Positions 1-8,486 of a stretch of DNA of 64,000 nt are shown here, piece by piece; the stretch's first letter is position 1, and each line of letters opens with the position of its first letter. The position numbers and the translations under genes were made by a program. Under the pieces are notes generated by a model. It searched no databases and was not told the origin of the DNA. It was given only the letters and a program-made list of their open reading frames with translations. Source of the stretch: CAZKBP01 sp964551015 (GTDB lineage Bacteria > Bacteroidota > Bacteroidia > Cytophagales > Microscillaceae); assembly GCA_964551015.1 (NCBI GenBank), contig CAZKBP010000010.1:1-64000 (forward strand), in the 5' to 3' direction.

Positions 1-56
1 CTAGCTCCTAGCTCCTAGCTCCTAGCTCCTAGCTCCTAGCTCCTAGCTCCTAGCTT
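1..56. repeat. Heptamer tandem repeat at window edge
   Basis: Seven perfect copies of CTAGCTC (GAGCTAG on the minus strand) fill positions 1-49, and an eighth copy with one changed base follows at 50-56. The array continues off the left edge, so its full length is unknown. The TAG stop codon of the minus-strand gene next to it lies in the eighth unit, so the gene reads directly into the array. Perfect 7-base units suggest recent slippage expansion. Confidence 0.95.
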
Positions 57-1372
57 GCCGTGCCTTGCTGTTGGATTTGATTAACGGTCTCTTGCTCTTT
101 GGTACGGACGCGCATTTCGTATTCATAGGTACTCTCGATGATACGGTCATACTCCAAGTAAATGGCGTTCACATCATCGAGCGTTACGTAATCCATGCCA
201 AGCTTGAGATAGCCAATGGTGGAGGTAAGTTGTTCTAGCTTGTTGGCAGTATCTGTATATTTGATATAGAGTTCATTGGCATCATAAAAGCCCTGAATCA
301 CCCCGAGAATAGAAATGAAAGCACTGATAATCAGGGCAATGGTATTGATAAACCAATCAACCCCATAATCTCTCAGGCTATCGGTAATATTGATACCCAG
401 TAGCACGGTTACGACGGCGGCCAGAGCAGAAGAAAGTAAGCGAAAAGTCAATGCCCAGTTTTTGGATTTCTTTTCCCATCCTCTAAACTTGAGGCGATCC
501 AGTTTAATTTTTCCTTCCAGATATTTTATTTTCTCTTCTACCTCCGCTCTTACGTCTGGGGTGGTTTTCTCACGCTTTTTTTTGTCCAGAAAAAGCTTTC
601 TTTCTAAGAGTTGCCCGTAACTCGTGGTTTTCCCTGCTTTCTCCTCCACTGGATAAGATTCCAAATCATCTTTTGGAGCAGACGAAGTAGTAGGACTATC
701 GAGTGTATTCGGCTCTGGATTGGTCTCGTAAGGAGGAATGGCCGGATTGGTCAATCCTTGAATAGCCTTGACATTATTCTTGAATTCATCAACAAATTCC
801 CTACCTGCTTGTAGCTTGGCAAATAACTCTTGGAAAGGATCAGGCGCGTCTTTTTTCTCCTCCTCCATTAAGTCCACTCCATCCACGATCGTACTTCCGC
901 CTTCTACCACTCCGGCCACGTCTTCGTGTTCATCTTCATGAAATGCGTAATAATCGCCAGCGGAGGCAAATTGATCTAGATGCTCGTCCTTGAGGGCAAA
1001 GCCTTCAAAAAAGGCATTTGTCTCCGCAGTACTTGGGGAAAAAGGATCATCTCCCCCAAAATTCGGGTCAGCCGAACCACTATCCGCATCGCCCTGAGCA
1101 AAATCCGTATTTTGTTCCGTATTCAGCAGATTATTCGTATCCGAGGGGGGGGGCGTGTTTATATCCTGAGAAGAGGAGGGAGTAAATGCTTCGTCAGTAT
1201 GGGTAAGTTGCCCCAAAGCGTGAAAAGGGTCGTCTGTTTCTGTGGGCTTTGGGTCATTAGAAGAAGGGGTAGCAGGGGTAGGCTTATCTTCTTGGGATGA
1301 AGAGCCAGCATTGGTGTCGGTATCCGCACTGGAACTCAATTGTGCAAAAGGATCATATTCTTCGTTGGCCAT
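50..1372 (-). CDS. SLATT/DUF4231-like two-helix membrane protein
   Basis: The 440-residue protein has two parts. Residues 1 to about 230 are acidic, Ser/Thr/Pro-rich and probably disordered, with four DPF tripeptides at about residues 7, 48, 109 and 178. The C-terminal part has a charged coiled-coil-like stretch, two hydrophobic helices at about 303-328 and 338-361, then an amphipathic helical tail. That helix-pair-helix layout resembles SLATT/DUF4231 proteins, which are often predicted membrane effectors in nucleotide-signalling conflict systems. The resemblance is from pattern, not alignment. A longer frame begins with GTG at 1423, but that codon overlaps a TAnnTTTG promoter element, so ATG 1372 is preferred. 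It reads into a heptamer array at its stop codon. Confidence 0.6.
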   Translation of the reverse strand: MANEEYDPFAQLSSSADTDTNAGSSSQEDKPTPATPSSNDPKPTETDDPFHALGQLTHTDEAFTPSSSQDINTPPPSDTNNLLNTEQNTDFAQGDADSGSADPNFGGDDPFSPSTAETNAFFEGFALKDEHLDQFASAGDYYAFHEDEHEDVAGVVEGGSTIVDGVDLMEEEKKDAPDPFQELFAKLQAGREFVDEFKNNVKAIQGLTNPAIPPYETNPEPNTLDSPTTSSAPKDDLESYPVEEKAGKTTSYGQLLERKLFLDKKKREKTTPDVRAEVEEKIKYLEGKIKLDRLKFRGWEKKSKNWALTFRLLSSALAAVVTVLLGINITDSLRDYGVDWFINTIALIISAFISILGVIQGFYDANELYIKYTDTANKLEQLTSTIGYLKLGMDYVTLDDVNAIYLEYDRIIESTYEYEMRVRTKEQETVNQIQQQGTAS

Positions 1373-1422
1373 ACCGTGAGCTTGCGTTAGGTTTATGGAC
1401 GATTCATTGAACTTACTAGACA

Positions 1423-1452
1423 CAAATATATAAATATTCGGTCATTGTGCAA
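1423..1452 (-). promoter_or_regulatory. Bacteroidota-type promoter for the SLATT-like gene
   Basis: On the minus strand TTG at 1452-1450 is followed 22 bases later by TATATTTG at 1430-1423, a full match to TAnnTTTG. Transcription would begin near 1419, inside the longest reading frame, leaving a leader of about 48 bases to ATG 1372. This decides the start of that gene. Confidence 0.6.
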
Positions 1453-1492
1453 ATTATTAACCTTCGACAAGTCATTCTTTCTCCATAAAAAA

Positions 1493-2503
1493 TTAATCCC
1501 CAGTCAGTTGCTTGAGTACTTGGGTGAAAGCATCACGTTGGTCAGTGTAGCGAATACCCATTTCGTGGTTTTGGATACTGATGTGATAAAGCCTTTTCCA
1601 GTGCTTAAACAGATATTTATAAGCCTTCAGAATGGGCATTTGTGGGTCATAAATATGCGCAGGTTCCGAATTGGCACCATTCAGCTCCATGATTTTGATA
1701 TTCTCTCCAGTGTATAAATCGGATAAATTTTTTACCTTCAAATCATAGCGACCGAAATAAAAGCCCCCGATTTGTCGACTGATTTTATCAAAAACCTCTT
1801 CCAGCTGTGCATTGATGAGGTGATTAGCATCCAAGAAAGTCGTACCACGCGAATGGTTACCAATCGGTTCTAAGAGGATTTCTTCTCCTTGTGAGGGAAT
1901 TTCCTGTAGTTTCTCAGGGTATTTTTCGGACAGGTGTTTCAGGTATAAATGAGCACGTGGATGATCAAGCACAAGTTGCTTAACCGTAGAAGTGCCATCT
2001 CCAGTTACAGACAAAAACTTCTTCTGTACCACCGAGCTGACGTGTCCTTTTTTCTCATTGGGCAAGCGATAATACATCACCCCCAGCTCGAGCGGGTAAT
2101 CAATAAACTCTTGCAAGATGACGGCTTGGCGGGCTTGGTACAGGTACTGTTCTAATTCTACCCAAGTATCTATTTTCATAACGCCTTTCCCTCTTTCGCC
2201 ACGATCGGGCTTGGCGATGATGGGGAATTGAAGCCCGTGTTTTTGGAGAATCAGTTGTATATGTTTTTTTTGGTAATCAGACGAGATGAGAAGCGTTTTG
2301 GGGAGATATCTGACTGGGATATTGGAGAGTACGTTGTATTTGGAGTAATTGCTAAACCCTCCTAACTCCATCAAGGGGTTGGCCGCGCTGAAGAAGAAAA
2401 AGGACTTGGCTCTCAGACTCAGGTAAAACCAGTAAAAGTAAATGGGTATGTAAAATAGCCAAAAAGGCCAATACTCCCATTTGTAGATTTTTTTGAGGTA
2501 CAT
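1493..2503 (-). CDS. Membrane-anchored ATP-grasp family protein
   Basis: The 336-residue protein starts with an aromatic-rich hydrophobic stretch at about 8-42, likely one membrane anchor. An ATP-grasp fold follows: PIIAKPDRGERGKGV gives the ATP-binding lysine and glycine-rich loop, ILQEFIDY is the second nucleotide-contacting strand, and KIMELNGANSEP near the C-terminus carries the Glu/Asn metal ligands. Family members join a carboxylate to an amine or thiol through an acylphosphate, as D-alanine-D-alanine ligases do. The substrate cannot be told from sequence. The gene is alone: an AT-rich gap separates it from guaB, and about 120 bases separate it from the next gene. Frame and fold are clear; function is inferred only at superfamily level. 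Confidence 0.75.
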   Translation of the reverse strand: MYLKKIYKWEYWPFWLFYIPIYFYWFYLSLRAKSFFFFSAANPLMELGGFSNYSKYNVLSNIPVRYLPKTLLISSDYQKKHIQLILQKHGLQFPIIAKPDRGERGKGVMKIDTWVELEQYLYQARQAVILQEFIDYPLELGVMYYRLPNEKKGHVSSVVQKKFLSVTGDGTSTVKQLVLDHPRAHLYLKHLSEKYPEKLQEIPSQGEEILLEPIGNHSRGTTFLDANHLINAQLEEVFDKISRQIGGFYFGRYDLKVKNLSDLYTGENIKIMELNGANSEPAHIYDPQMPILKAYKYLFKHWKRLYHISIQNHEMGIRYTDQRDAFTQVLKQLTGD

Positions 2504-2901
2504 TCCCTTGGGTGTTGATGGATTTCTTAGTCTTGAAACTTTTTTTTAGAAAGGCTAGTTCGGCCTTCTCTCTCAGTTACGTATTTAAAAATACAAAAAG
2601 ATGTCAAACCTCTACAAAAATGATTCAAATATTCGTTTAGACGACCTTAAATTTTGTTTGTCAGACGAATGCCCCAAAATTCCAAATTGATTCTTTGCTT
2701 TTTGTAGGGAAATTCCTCTTGAATATTTGTAATTTATAGCAAAATCATCACGTTTGGGTAGGCAAGTTCTTAGGCATTTTTGGAGCAAACCTAACTCGCT
2801 GATTATCAGGTTTTAAAAAAACGGCTTTTTATTTCTTTTCTGCTTGATCAGAGATTTTCTTTTAAAAAAAATAAAGTCTTCCCAATCTCATTTTTAATCC
2901 G
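2504..2901. other. Gene-free AT-rich region before guaB
   Basis: About 400 AT-rich bases lie between the divergent ATP-grasp gene and guaB. Apart from the guaB promoter at its right end I see no reading frame of note, no tRNA and no strong hairpin. Confidence 0.6.
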
Positions 2902-2909
2902 TAACTTTG
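2902..2909 (+). promoter_or_regulatory. -7 element of the guaB promoter
   Basis: TAACTTTG matches TAnnTTTG exactly and lies 34 bases before ATG 2943. A clear -33 TTG is not obvious in the preceding A/T-rich sequence. Confidence 0.6.
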
Positions 2910-2942
2910 TACGGCAAATAACATAATCAAATTTATTTGCAA

Positions 2943-4412
2943 ATGAACATGGACTCTTCCAAACTCGTCTATGAGGCTTTGACCTACGATGATGTCCTAC
3001 TCCTGCCCGCCTACTCAGAGGTTTTGCCCAAAGATGTGCAGACCCACACTTACCTAACTCGCAATATTCAGCTCAACATTCCCATTGTCTCTGCGGCCAT
3101 GGATACCGTGACTGAATACCAAATGGCCATTGCCATTGCTCAAGAGGGGGGTTTGGGTTTTATCCATAAGAGTATGAGCCTAGAAGCACAAGCAGAGCAG
3201 GTACGCAAGGTCAAACGCTCGCAGAGCGGTATGATTCTAGACCCCATCACTTTGACGCCCGAGGCCAGCCTAGCGGATGCTCATCGTATTATGAGTGAAT
3301 TCAAAATTGGGGGTATTCCGGTCATCAATGGCAACAAAGAACTCGTGGGCATTATTACCAATCGGGACTTGCGCTTTCAGAAAGATTTGACCCAGTCGGT
3401 AGGGGCATTGATGACCAAAGAGAATCTGATTACCGCCGATGAGGGCATCGATCTACAAACCGCCGAAGACGTACTTCAAGAATACAAAATAGAGAAGCTC
3501 CCGATTGTCAATAAATCTGGCAAGTTAGTGGGCTTGATCACGTACAAGGATATTCTCAAGAAAAAAGATATGCCCCATGCCTGCAAAGACGAATATGGTC
3601 GCCTCAGGGCAGGGGCGGCACTGGGAATTACCTCAGACTACATGGAGCGCATTGAAGCACTGATCAAGGCAGGGGTAGATGTGGTGAGTATCGATACCGC
3701 ACACGGGCACTCCAAAGGCGTCATCCAAGCGGTTCAGGCGATTAAGGCTCGCTTCAAGGACTTGGAGCTGGTGGCTGGCAATGTAGCCACCCGAGCAGGG
3801 GCAATAGCCTTGGCCGAAGCAGGTGCAGATGCCATCAAGGTGGGTATTGGCCCTGGTAGTATCTGTACCACACGGATCATCGCGGGAGTTGGCGTCCCTC
3901 AGTTTTCGGCTGTACACGAGTGCGCCAAGGCTCTTGAGTCTTACGGGATTCCCGTGATTGCGGATGGCGGCATTCGTTTTTCGGGTGATATTACCAAAGC
4001 CATTGCCGGAGGAGCAAGTAGCATTATGGCAGGTTCGCTGTTTGCAGGAACCGAGGAGGCTCCCGGCGAAGTCGTGATTTATGAAGGTAGAAAATTTAAA
4101 TCTTATCGTGGAATGGGTTCTGTAGAAGCGATGGAACAAGGTTCCAAGGATCGCTACTTCCAAGAATCGGAGATAGATGTCAAAAAACTTGTACCCGAAG
4201 GCATCGTGGGTAGAGTACCCTACAAAGGGCGCGTGTCTGAAATTATCTATCAGTTGATCGGCGGGGTAAGAGCAGGCATGGGCTATTGTGGCTCGCCAGA
4301 TATTGAATCCTTACAGGAGGCACAATTTGTCAAGGTGACCGCCGCTGGTGTTCGCGAGAGCCATCCACACGATATTCAAATTATCAAGGAGGCTCCTAAT
4401 TATTCTCGTTAG
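2943..4412 (+). CDS. guaB: IMP dehydrogenase
   Basis: IMP dehydrogenase oxidises IMP to XMP with NAD+, the committed step of guanine nucleotide synthesis, in the cytoplasm. The 489-residue protein has the usual length. YDDVLLLPAYSEVLP opens the TIM barrel, paired CBS domains sit at about 95-205, and the catalytic loop GPGSICTTR contains the nucleophilic cysteine. GGIRFSGDI and the YRGMGS flap follow. The frame extends to TTG 2937, but ATG 2943 (or ATG 2949) is the likelier start, about 31 bases after the predicted transcription start. The gene is followed by its own terminator, so it is probably monocistronic. Identification is secure. Confidence 0.97.
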   Translation: MNMDSSKLVYEALTYDDVLLLPAYSEVLPKDVQTHTYLTRNIQLNIPIVSAAMDTVTEYQMAIAIAQEGGLGFIHKSMSLEAQAEQVRKVKRSQSGMILDPITLTPEASLADAHRIMSEFKIGGIPVINGNKELVGIITNRDLRFQKDLTQSVGALMTKENLITADEGIDLQTAEDVLQEYKIEKLPIVNKSGKLVGLITYKDILKKKDMPHACKDEYGRLRAGAALGITSDYMERIEALIKAGVDVVSIDTAHGHSKGVIQAVQAIKARFKDLELVAGNVATRAGAIALAEAGADAIKVGIGPGSICTTRIIAGVGVPQFSAVHECAKALESYGIPVIADGGIRFSGDITKAIAGGASSIMAGSLFAGTEEAPGEVVIYEGRKFKSYRGMGSVEAMEQGSKDRYFQESEIDVKKLVPEGIVGRVPYKGRVSEIIYQLIGGVRAGMGYCGSPDIESLQEAQFVKVTAAGVRESHPHDIQIIKEAPNYSR

Positions 4413-4444
4413 TTTGTATTCATTTTTGGCATAAAAATTTATAT

Positions 4445-4475
4445 AAATAAAGCTGGAAAAAATCCGGCTTTATTT
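4445..4475 (+). terminator. Intrinsic terminator after guaB
   Basis: AAATAAAGCTGG (4445-4456) pairs with CCGGCTTTATTT (4464-4475) over 12 base pairs with one G-U pair around a 7-base loop. It lies 33 bases after the guaB stop. Confidence 0.75.
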
Positions 4476-4570
4476 GCTATCCAACTTAGAGAAGCAAATG
4501 ATCGGTGAGATTTCTCCTAAAAAGCCTTATATTGCATACACTAAAGATCGGATTAGTTTAGAAGAAGAGC

Positions 4571-6649
4571 ATGCTTTCACCCAAAAATGCATTAGGGATA
4601 TTTCTTTACGTGAATGTAGTCAGTTGGTTACTCCTATTGGCGATTAAGCTCATTGCCTTCTTGGGTTTTCACAGCCAAACCAACGCTAATTTTTACCTCA
4701 AAGGGCTTCTCCTCAATCTCTTTTTGTTATTTATCTTTTTCTTTTTTAGCTCCAGAGCGGAAAAGATGAAGGAACTCAATTTTGTTGAAATTCTGACCCG
4801 CCTCTTCATGGTGGGCTTGGTTTGCAATACTTTTTCACTGATCATTCAATTGATTCTCTCCTTTTTGGAGGAACCGCCCGTTACTCCTCGTGAAGAAAGC
4901 ACCATTAATATCTTCTATCATATTAACATTGCTCTGGTTACGATTTTCCTTACGCAGGCATTTTTTTTCTGGAAAAAAATGGTCTTGTATCAAAAAAATG
5001 AGCGTCTACTCCAGACTTGGTATGTCTTCGAGTACCTACTGCTGATTAGTTTGTTGTTTAACTTCTTCGAGTTTGATCTCACGCATTTACCCTTTAGTAT
5101 TGCCTTGGGTGTGCTCTTGGTTATGGGTTTATTTCTATCTGTCAATCTCAAATGGGTAGCTTATCTGAATGCGAAGGAAAAATGGCAAAGCATTTTGCTA
5201 CTGCTTTTTATTAGTATTTTTTCCTATTATTTCTTTTATACCGTCATTAGGCACTCGGATATTGTCTACTTTACCACGGATTTGATGCATAGCGTGTATG
5301 TGCTGGCTATTTTCGTGTTTGTTATTTTCTATAGTATTTTTTCTCTGTTGGTGATTATTTTCAATTTACCAACTACGCCTGTCTTTCAGGAGATTAACGA
5401 TGTCATTGTAAGCCTCCAGAGACTGGTAGAAACCCTCCAAATGGGAGAAAAAGAAGACCAAGTCTATGAGGTTCTTTTAGAAAAAGCCTATAACTCATTA
5501 GCTGCCGATGCGGCTTGGCTAGAAATCGTGGACGAGAAAGGCCGCCAACAAGCGAACATCGTCCAGGGCGATATTGATTTGGAAACCGTGAATCATATCC
5601 GCAGGATTCTCAAAAATGATCGTCTGCGTAAGATTCTTAAAAACACTTTTTCTGCTAAATCGAGTCAAAATGGCATTTCAGATCGTGTTTTGGAAGAAAT
5701 TGCTTATTACGACTTCGAGTCTATCCTGACCACTCCCTTAGTAGCCAATGAAAGATCGCTAGGCTCTCTGACCCTTCTCAAAAAAGTGAGAGATGGCTTT
5801 GATGATGAGAAAAAAGAATTGGTACATACTTTTGCCCGTCAGGCCAGTATTTCCATAGAATATTTCCGCATGCTCAGTCGTACCATCGAGGCAGAACGAT
5901 ACAAGGAGGAGTTCAAAATCGCGCAAAGAATCCAGCAAAGCCTGCTCCCTAGTAAACTGGATCTGGATGAGCATCTGGAAATTAGTGCCTTTTCTGAGTC
6001 TGCCTACGAAGTGGGAGGAGATTATTATGATGCTTATCAGGCGGAAGATGGCAAAATCATGATGATCGTGGGCGATGTTTCGGGTAAGGGAACCACAGCC
6101 GCCTTTCATATGTCGCAAATGAAGGGCATTTTTCAGAGCTTAGCCCAACTCAATCTCAATACCCGTGAGTTTCTCGAGCAAGCCAATCACGCGCTCAGTC
6201 GCTGTATGTCTAAGGCTTCTTTCATGACCGTGACGATTATGTTGATTGATCCTTGCTCTAAGAAAGTAGAGTTTGCACGAGCAGGACACTGCCCTACTTT
6301 ATATTACAATGAAGAAAGCAAGCAGGCGCATTATTTTCAAGGAAAAGGCTTGGGACTCGGTATACTCAGGAGCGAAAAATACCATCAACATATTGATAAT
6401 CAAGAGGTTGCGTGCAAGGAAGGCGATATCATCTTGCTCTATACAGATGGTATTGTAGAGGCTAAGAATCGTCAAAAAGAAGAGTACGGCTACACCAGAC
6501 TTCAGAACTTACTAGAGCTTCACGCTCATCTCTCTTCTGAAGAGATTATTCAGAAGATCAGACAAGACTTAAAAAGTTTTGGTGAAAACATTCCGCCTCA
6601 CGATGATTACACAGCCGTATTGGTAAAATTCAGAAATTACGATTCATAG
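4571..6649 (+). CDS. Membrane GAF-SpoIIE (PP2C) serine phosphatase
   Basis: The 692-residue protein has about seven or eight hydrophobic helices in residues 1-270, a GAF-like sensor at about 280-430, and a SpoIIE/RsbU-type PP2C phosphatase at about 450-690. The phosphatase motifs are visible: IQQSLLPSK linker, VGGDYYDAY (metal-binding Asp), GDVSGKG, AGHCPTLYY, LLYTDGIVEA and PHDDYTAVLVKF. Such enzymes dephosphorylate Ser/Thr on anti-sigma-factor antagonists in partner-switching pathways; no such partner is encoded beside it, so its target is unknown. GAAGAAGAG just before ATG 4571 is a good ribosome-binding site. It ends six bases into the convergent neighbour. Confidence 0.88.
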   Translation: MLSPKNALGIFLYVNVVSWLLLLAIKLIAFLGFHSQTNANFYLKGLLLNLFLLFIFFFFSSRAEKMKELNFVEILTRLFMVGLVCNTFSLIIQLILSFLEEPPVTPREESTINIFYHINIALVTIFLTQAFFFWKKMVLYQKNERLLQTWYVFEYLLLISLLFNFFEFDLTHLPFSIALGVLLVMGLFLSVNLKWVAYLNAKEKWQSILLLLFISIFSYYFFYTVIRHSDIVYFTTDLMHSVYVLAIFVFVIFYSIFSLLVIIFNLPTTPVFQEINDVIVSLQRLVETLQMGEKEDQVYEVLLEKAYNSLAADAAWLEIVDEKGRQQANIVQGDIDLETVNHIRRILKNDRLRKILKNTFSAKSSQNGISDRVLEEIAYYDFESILTTPLVANERSLGSLTLLKKVRDGFDDEKKELVHTFARQASISIEYFRMLSRTIEAERYKEEFKIAQRIQQSLLPSKLDLDEHLEISAFSESAYEVGGDYYDAYQAEDGKIMMIVGDVSGKGTTAAFHMSQMKGIFQSLAQLNLNTREFLEQANHALSRCMSKASFMTVTIMLIDPCSKKVEFARAGHCPTLYYNEESKQAHYFQGKGLGLGILRSEKYHQHIDNQEVACKEGDIILLYTDGIVEAKNRQKEEYGYTRLQNLLELHAHLSSEEIIQKIRQDLKSFGENIPPHDDYTAVLVKFRNYDS

Positions 6650-7024
6650 CTCTTCCAAAAATTCTCGTCGCTCCTCTTCCGAACAATTCGCCCATTGCAA
6701 AAACCAATCAAATAGATCATCCAGCGTATCAAACTCACATACCGGGTAGAGCATTTTATCAGGCACTTTGGAAATAACTGCACAGTAAGTAATAATGGTT
6801 TCGAGCATAGCCTCGGAGAAGTCAAGTTGCTTACTATTAAGCTCTTTCTGGATTTCTTCAAAGACAATTTCAAAGCTGTATTCTCCTAAGAGACAATTAA
6901 AAAGTACACGGTCAGCGGCTAAGTCTAGTTTGAAAATCGTGTACTCAGTTACCACGGCAATCACTCGGTCTTTGAGTAGTGCTTCGGTCCAGGTTTGGGA
7001 ATGAAAGTAAGAATTAGTGATCAT
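6644..7024 (-). CDS. Hypothetical acidic protein, 126 aa
   Basis: A 126-residue acidic protein that I do not recognise. It has no signal peptide or membrane helix and ends in a highly charged helix rich in Glu and Arg. It overlaps the end of the convergent phosphatase gene by six bases and starts at a clear ATG. Its codon usage and composition look like a real gene. It may be transcribed downstream of rnhB, although 158 bases separate them. Confidence 0.65.
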   Translation of the reverse strand: MITNSYFHSQTWTEALLKDRVIAVVTEYTIFKLDLAADRVLFNCLLGEYSFEIVFEEIQKELNSKQLDFSEAMLETIITYCAVISKVPDKMLYPVCEFDTLDDLFDWFLQWANCSEEERREFLEEL

Positions 7025-7182
7025 AACCAGTTGAAGAATTTCAGATGTCCCATCGTATTCATTAGTTTGGTATTTATTTTCATCTCAATTAACAGGTTGT
7101 TCCGTTGTTCTAAAAAACGATCTAAAGTGGTGAAGCGTTTGGAATCGAGTGCTTTTTCGCCAATATTTAGCAGAGAAATCCA

Positions 7183-7758
7183 TTAATAGCATTTGAAGCT
7201 ACGACGGTGCCAATCTGTAAGTCCTTGTCTTTGAATAGCTTGCTTGTGCTTAGGCGTAGGATATCCGACATTTTGCTCCCAACCATAGCCCTCAAACTTA
7301 TTTGCCAATTCTTTCATCAATTGATCCCGATGCGTTTTGGCCAAGACCGAAGCGGCCGCGATAGAGAGGTACTCGTTATCACCTTTGATGATACATTCGT
7401 GTGGAATTTGGCCGTAGGCTTTGAAGTATTTTCCGTCTACAATCAGGAATTCAGGTGAAGGATCAAGCTTGGCGATGGCGCGGTGCATGGCCAAAAAGCT
7501 GGCCTGAGCGATGTTGATTTGGTCTATTTCTTGGGGAGAAACCTCGGCCACGGCCCAAGTGAGGGCATCTTGTTCAATTTGCTGGCGGATGATTACTCTT
7601 TTTTTAGCACTCATTTGCTTGGAGTCTTTCAGCTCATCGTGTTGGTAATCTCGAGGTAAAATGACCGCCGCCGCTACGACTGGCCCCGCCAAACACCCTC
7701 GCCCCACTTCATCTAATCCTGCTTCTAGGGGGTGCGTAGAATAAGAAGATTTTAACAT
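7183..7758 (-). CDS. rnhB: Ribonuclease HII
   Basis: RNase HII cuts RNA in RNA-DNA hybrids and removes single ribonucleotides misincorporated into DNA. The 191-residue protein has typical length. LDEVGRGCLAGPV near residue 15 supplies the catalytic Asp-Glu pair and the GRG ribonucleotide-sensing motif. DSKQMS, FLIVDGKYF and SIAAASVLAKTHRD supply the remaining acidic residues and the family signature. GYPTPKH is the usual C-terminal element. The gene starts at ATG 7758 and diverges from the Nudix gene. Confidence 0.96.
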   Translation of the reverse strand: MLKSSYSTHPLEAGLDEVGRGCLAGPVVAAAVILPRDYQHDELKDSKQMSAKKRVIIRQQIEQDALTWAVAEVSPQEIDQINIAQASFLAMHRAIAKLDPSPEFLIVDGKYFKAYGQIPHECIIKGDNEYLSIAAASVLAKTHRDQLMKELANKFEGYGWEQNVGYPTPKHKQAIQRQGLTDWHRRSFKCY

Positions 7759-7822
7759 AAACTAAAAAGCTTGGTGTGCGTAGATTTTAAAAGATATTCG
7801 TACATGCTCCTATGCAATATAC

Positions 7823-7830
7823 TAATTTTG
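7823..7830 (+). promoter_or_regulatory. -7 element of Nudix-brkB-DUF4153 operon
   Basis: TAATTTTG matches TAnnTTTG. Transcription would begin near 7833, just ahead of the two candidate starts (ATG 7850 and ATG 7880) of the Nudix gene. Confidence 0.5.
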
Positions 7831-7849
7831 TACCTTTGGAGAGTAGATA

Positions 7850-8428
7850 ATGAGCATAAAAATTGTAAGTAGCATAACCATGGAAACCTATAAAAATCCT
7901 TGGAAAACTAATCAGACGCGTGAAATTTATGATAATCCATGGATTTCTGTCCGTGAAGACCAAGTAACCAATCCTGCTGGCAACCCAGGTATTTATGGAG
8001 TGGTTCATTTTAAGAGCAAGGCGATTGGCATTATCCCAGTAGATGAGGAGGGCTACACTTACTTGGTAGGTCAGTATCGATATGCTTTGGAGGAATACTC
8101 TTGGGAAATTCCAATGGGTGGAGGCGCGCTGGACATAGATATATTGGAATCGGCCAAACGGGAGCTCAAAGAAGAAACAGGCTTGACGGCTGAAAAATGG
8201 ACAAACATCGCCCGTATTCATACTTCTAACTCGGTGACAGACGAGGAAGGATTTGTTTTTCTAGCAGAAAAGCTTACTTTGGGTGAAACAGAATTTGAGG
8301 ACACCGAGGACTTAAAGATCAAGAAACTTCACTTAAAAGAAGCTGTAGAAATGGTCATGCGAGAAGAGATTACCGATTCGCTCAGCGTAGCAGGTCTGCT
8401 CAAAGTGGCACGCCTGCTAGACATATGA
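7850..8428 (+). CDS. Nudix hydrolase, ADP-ribose pyrophosphatase type
   Basis: Nudix enzymes hydrolyse nucleoside diphosphates linked to another group. This 192-residue protein has the ADP-ribose pyrophosphatase layout. The Nudix box reads GGGALDIDILESAKREL followed by KEETGL; the catalytic RE-x2-EE-x-G core is intact, while the first Glu of the usual GX5E is shifted or replaced, as I recall for this subgroup. WEIPMGGG precedes it. The frame opens at ATG 7850, but ATG 7880 (METYKNPW) is equally plausible and gives a more typical leader. It heads a probable operon with the BrkB-like and DUF4153 membrane protein genes 58 bases downstream. Confidence 0.88.
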   Translation: MSIKIVSSITMETYKNPWKTNQTREIYDNPWISVREDQVTNPAGNPGIYGVVHFKSKAIGIIPVDEEGYTYLVGQYRYALEEYSWEIPMGGGALDIDILESAKRELKEETGLTAEKWTNIARIHTSNSVTDEEGFVFLAEKLTLGETEFEDTEDLKIKKLHLKEAVEMVMREEITDSLSVAGLLKVARLLDI

Positions 8429-8486
8429 ACCACGAGGATAGGAGATGGAGGTACTGCGCTTCTACTCTTGATGACTTTCTGAATCA

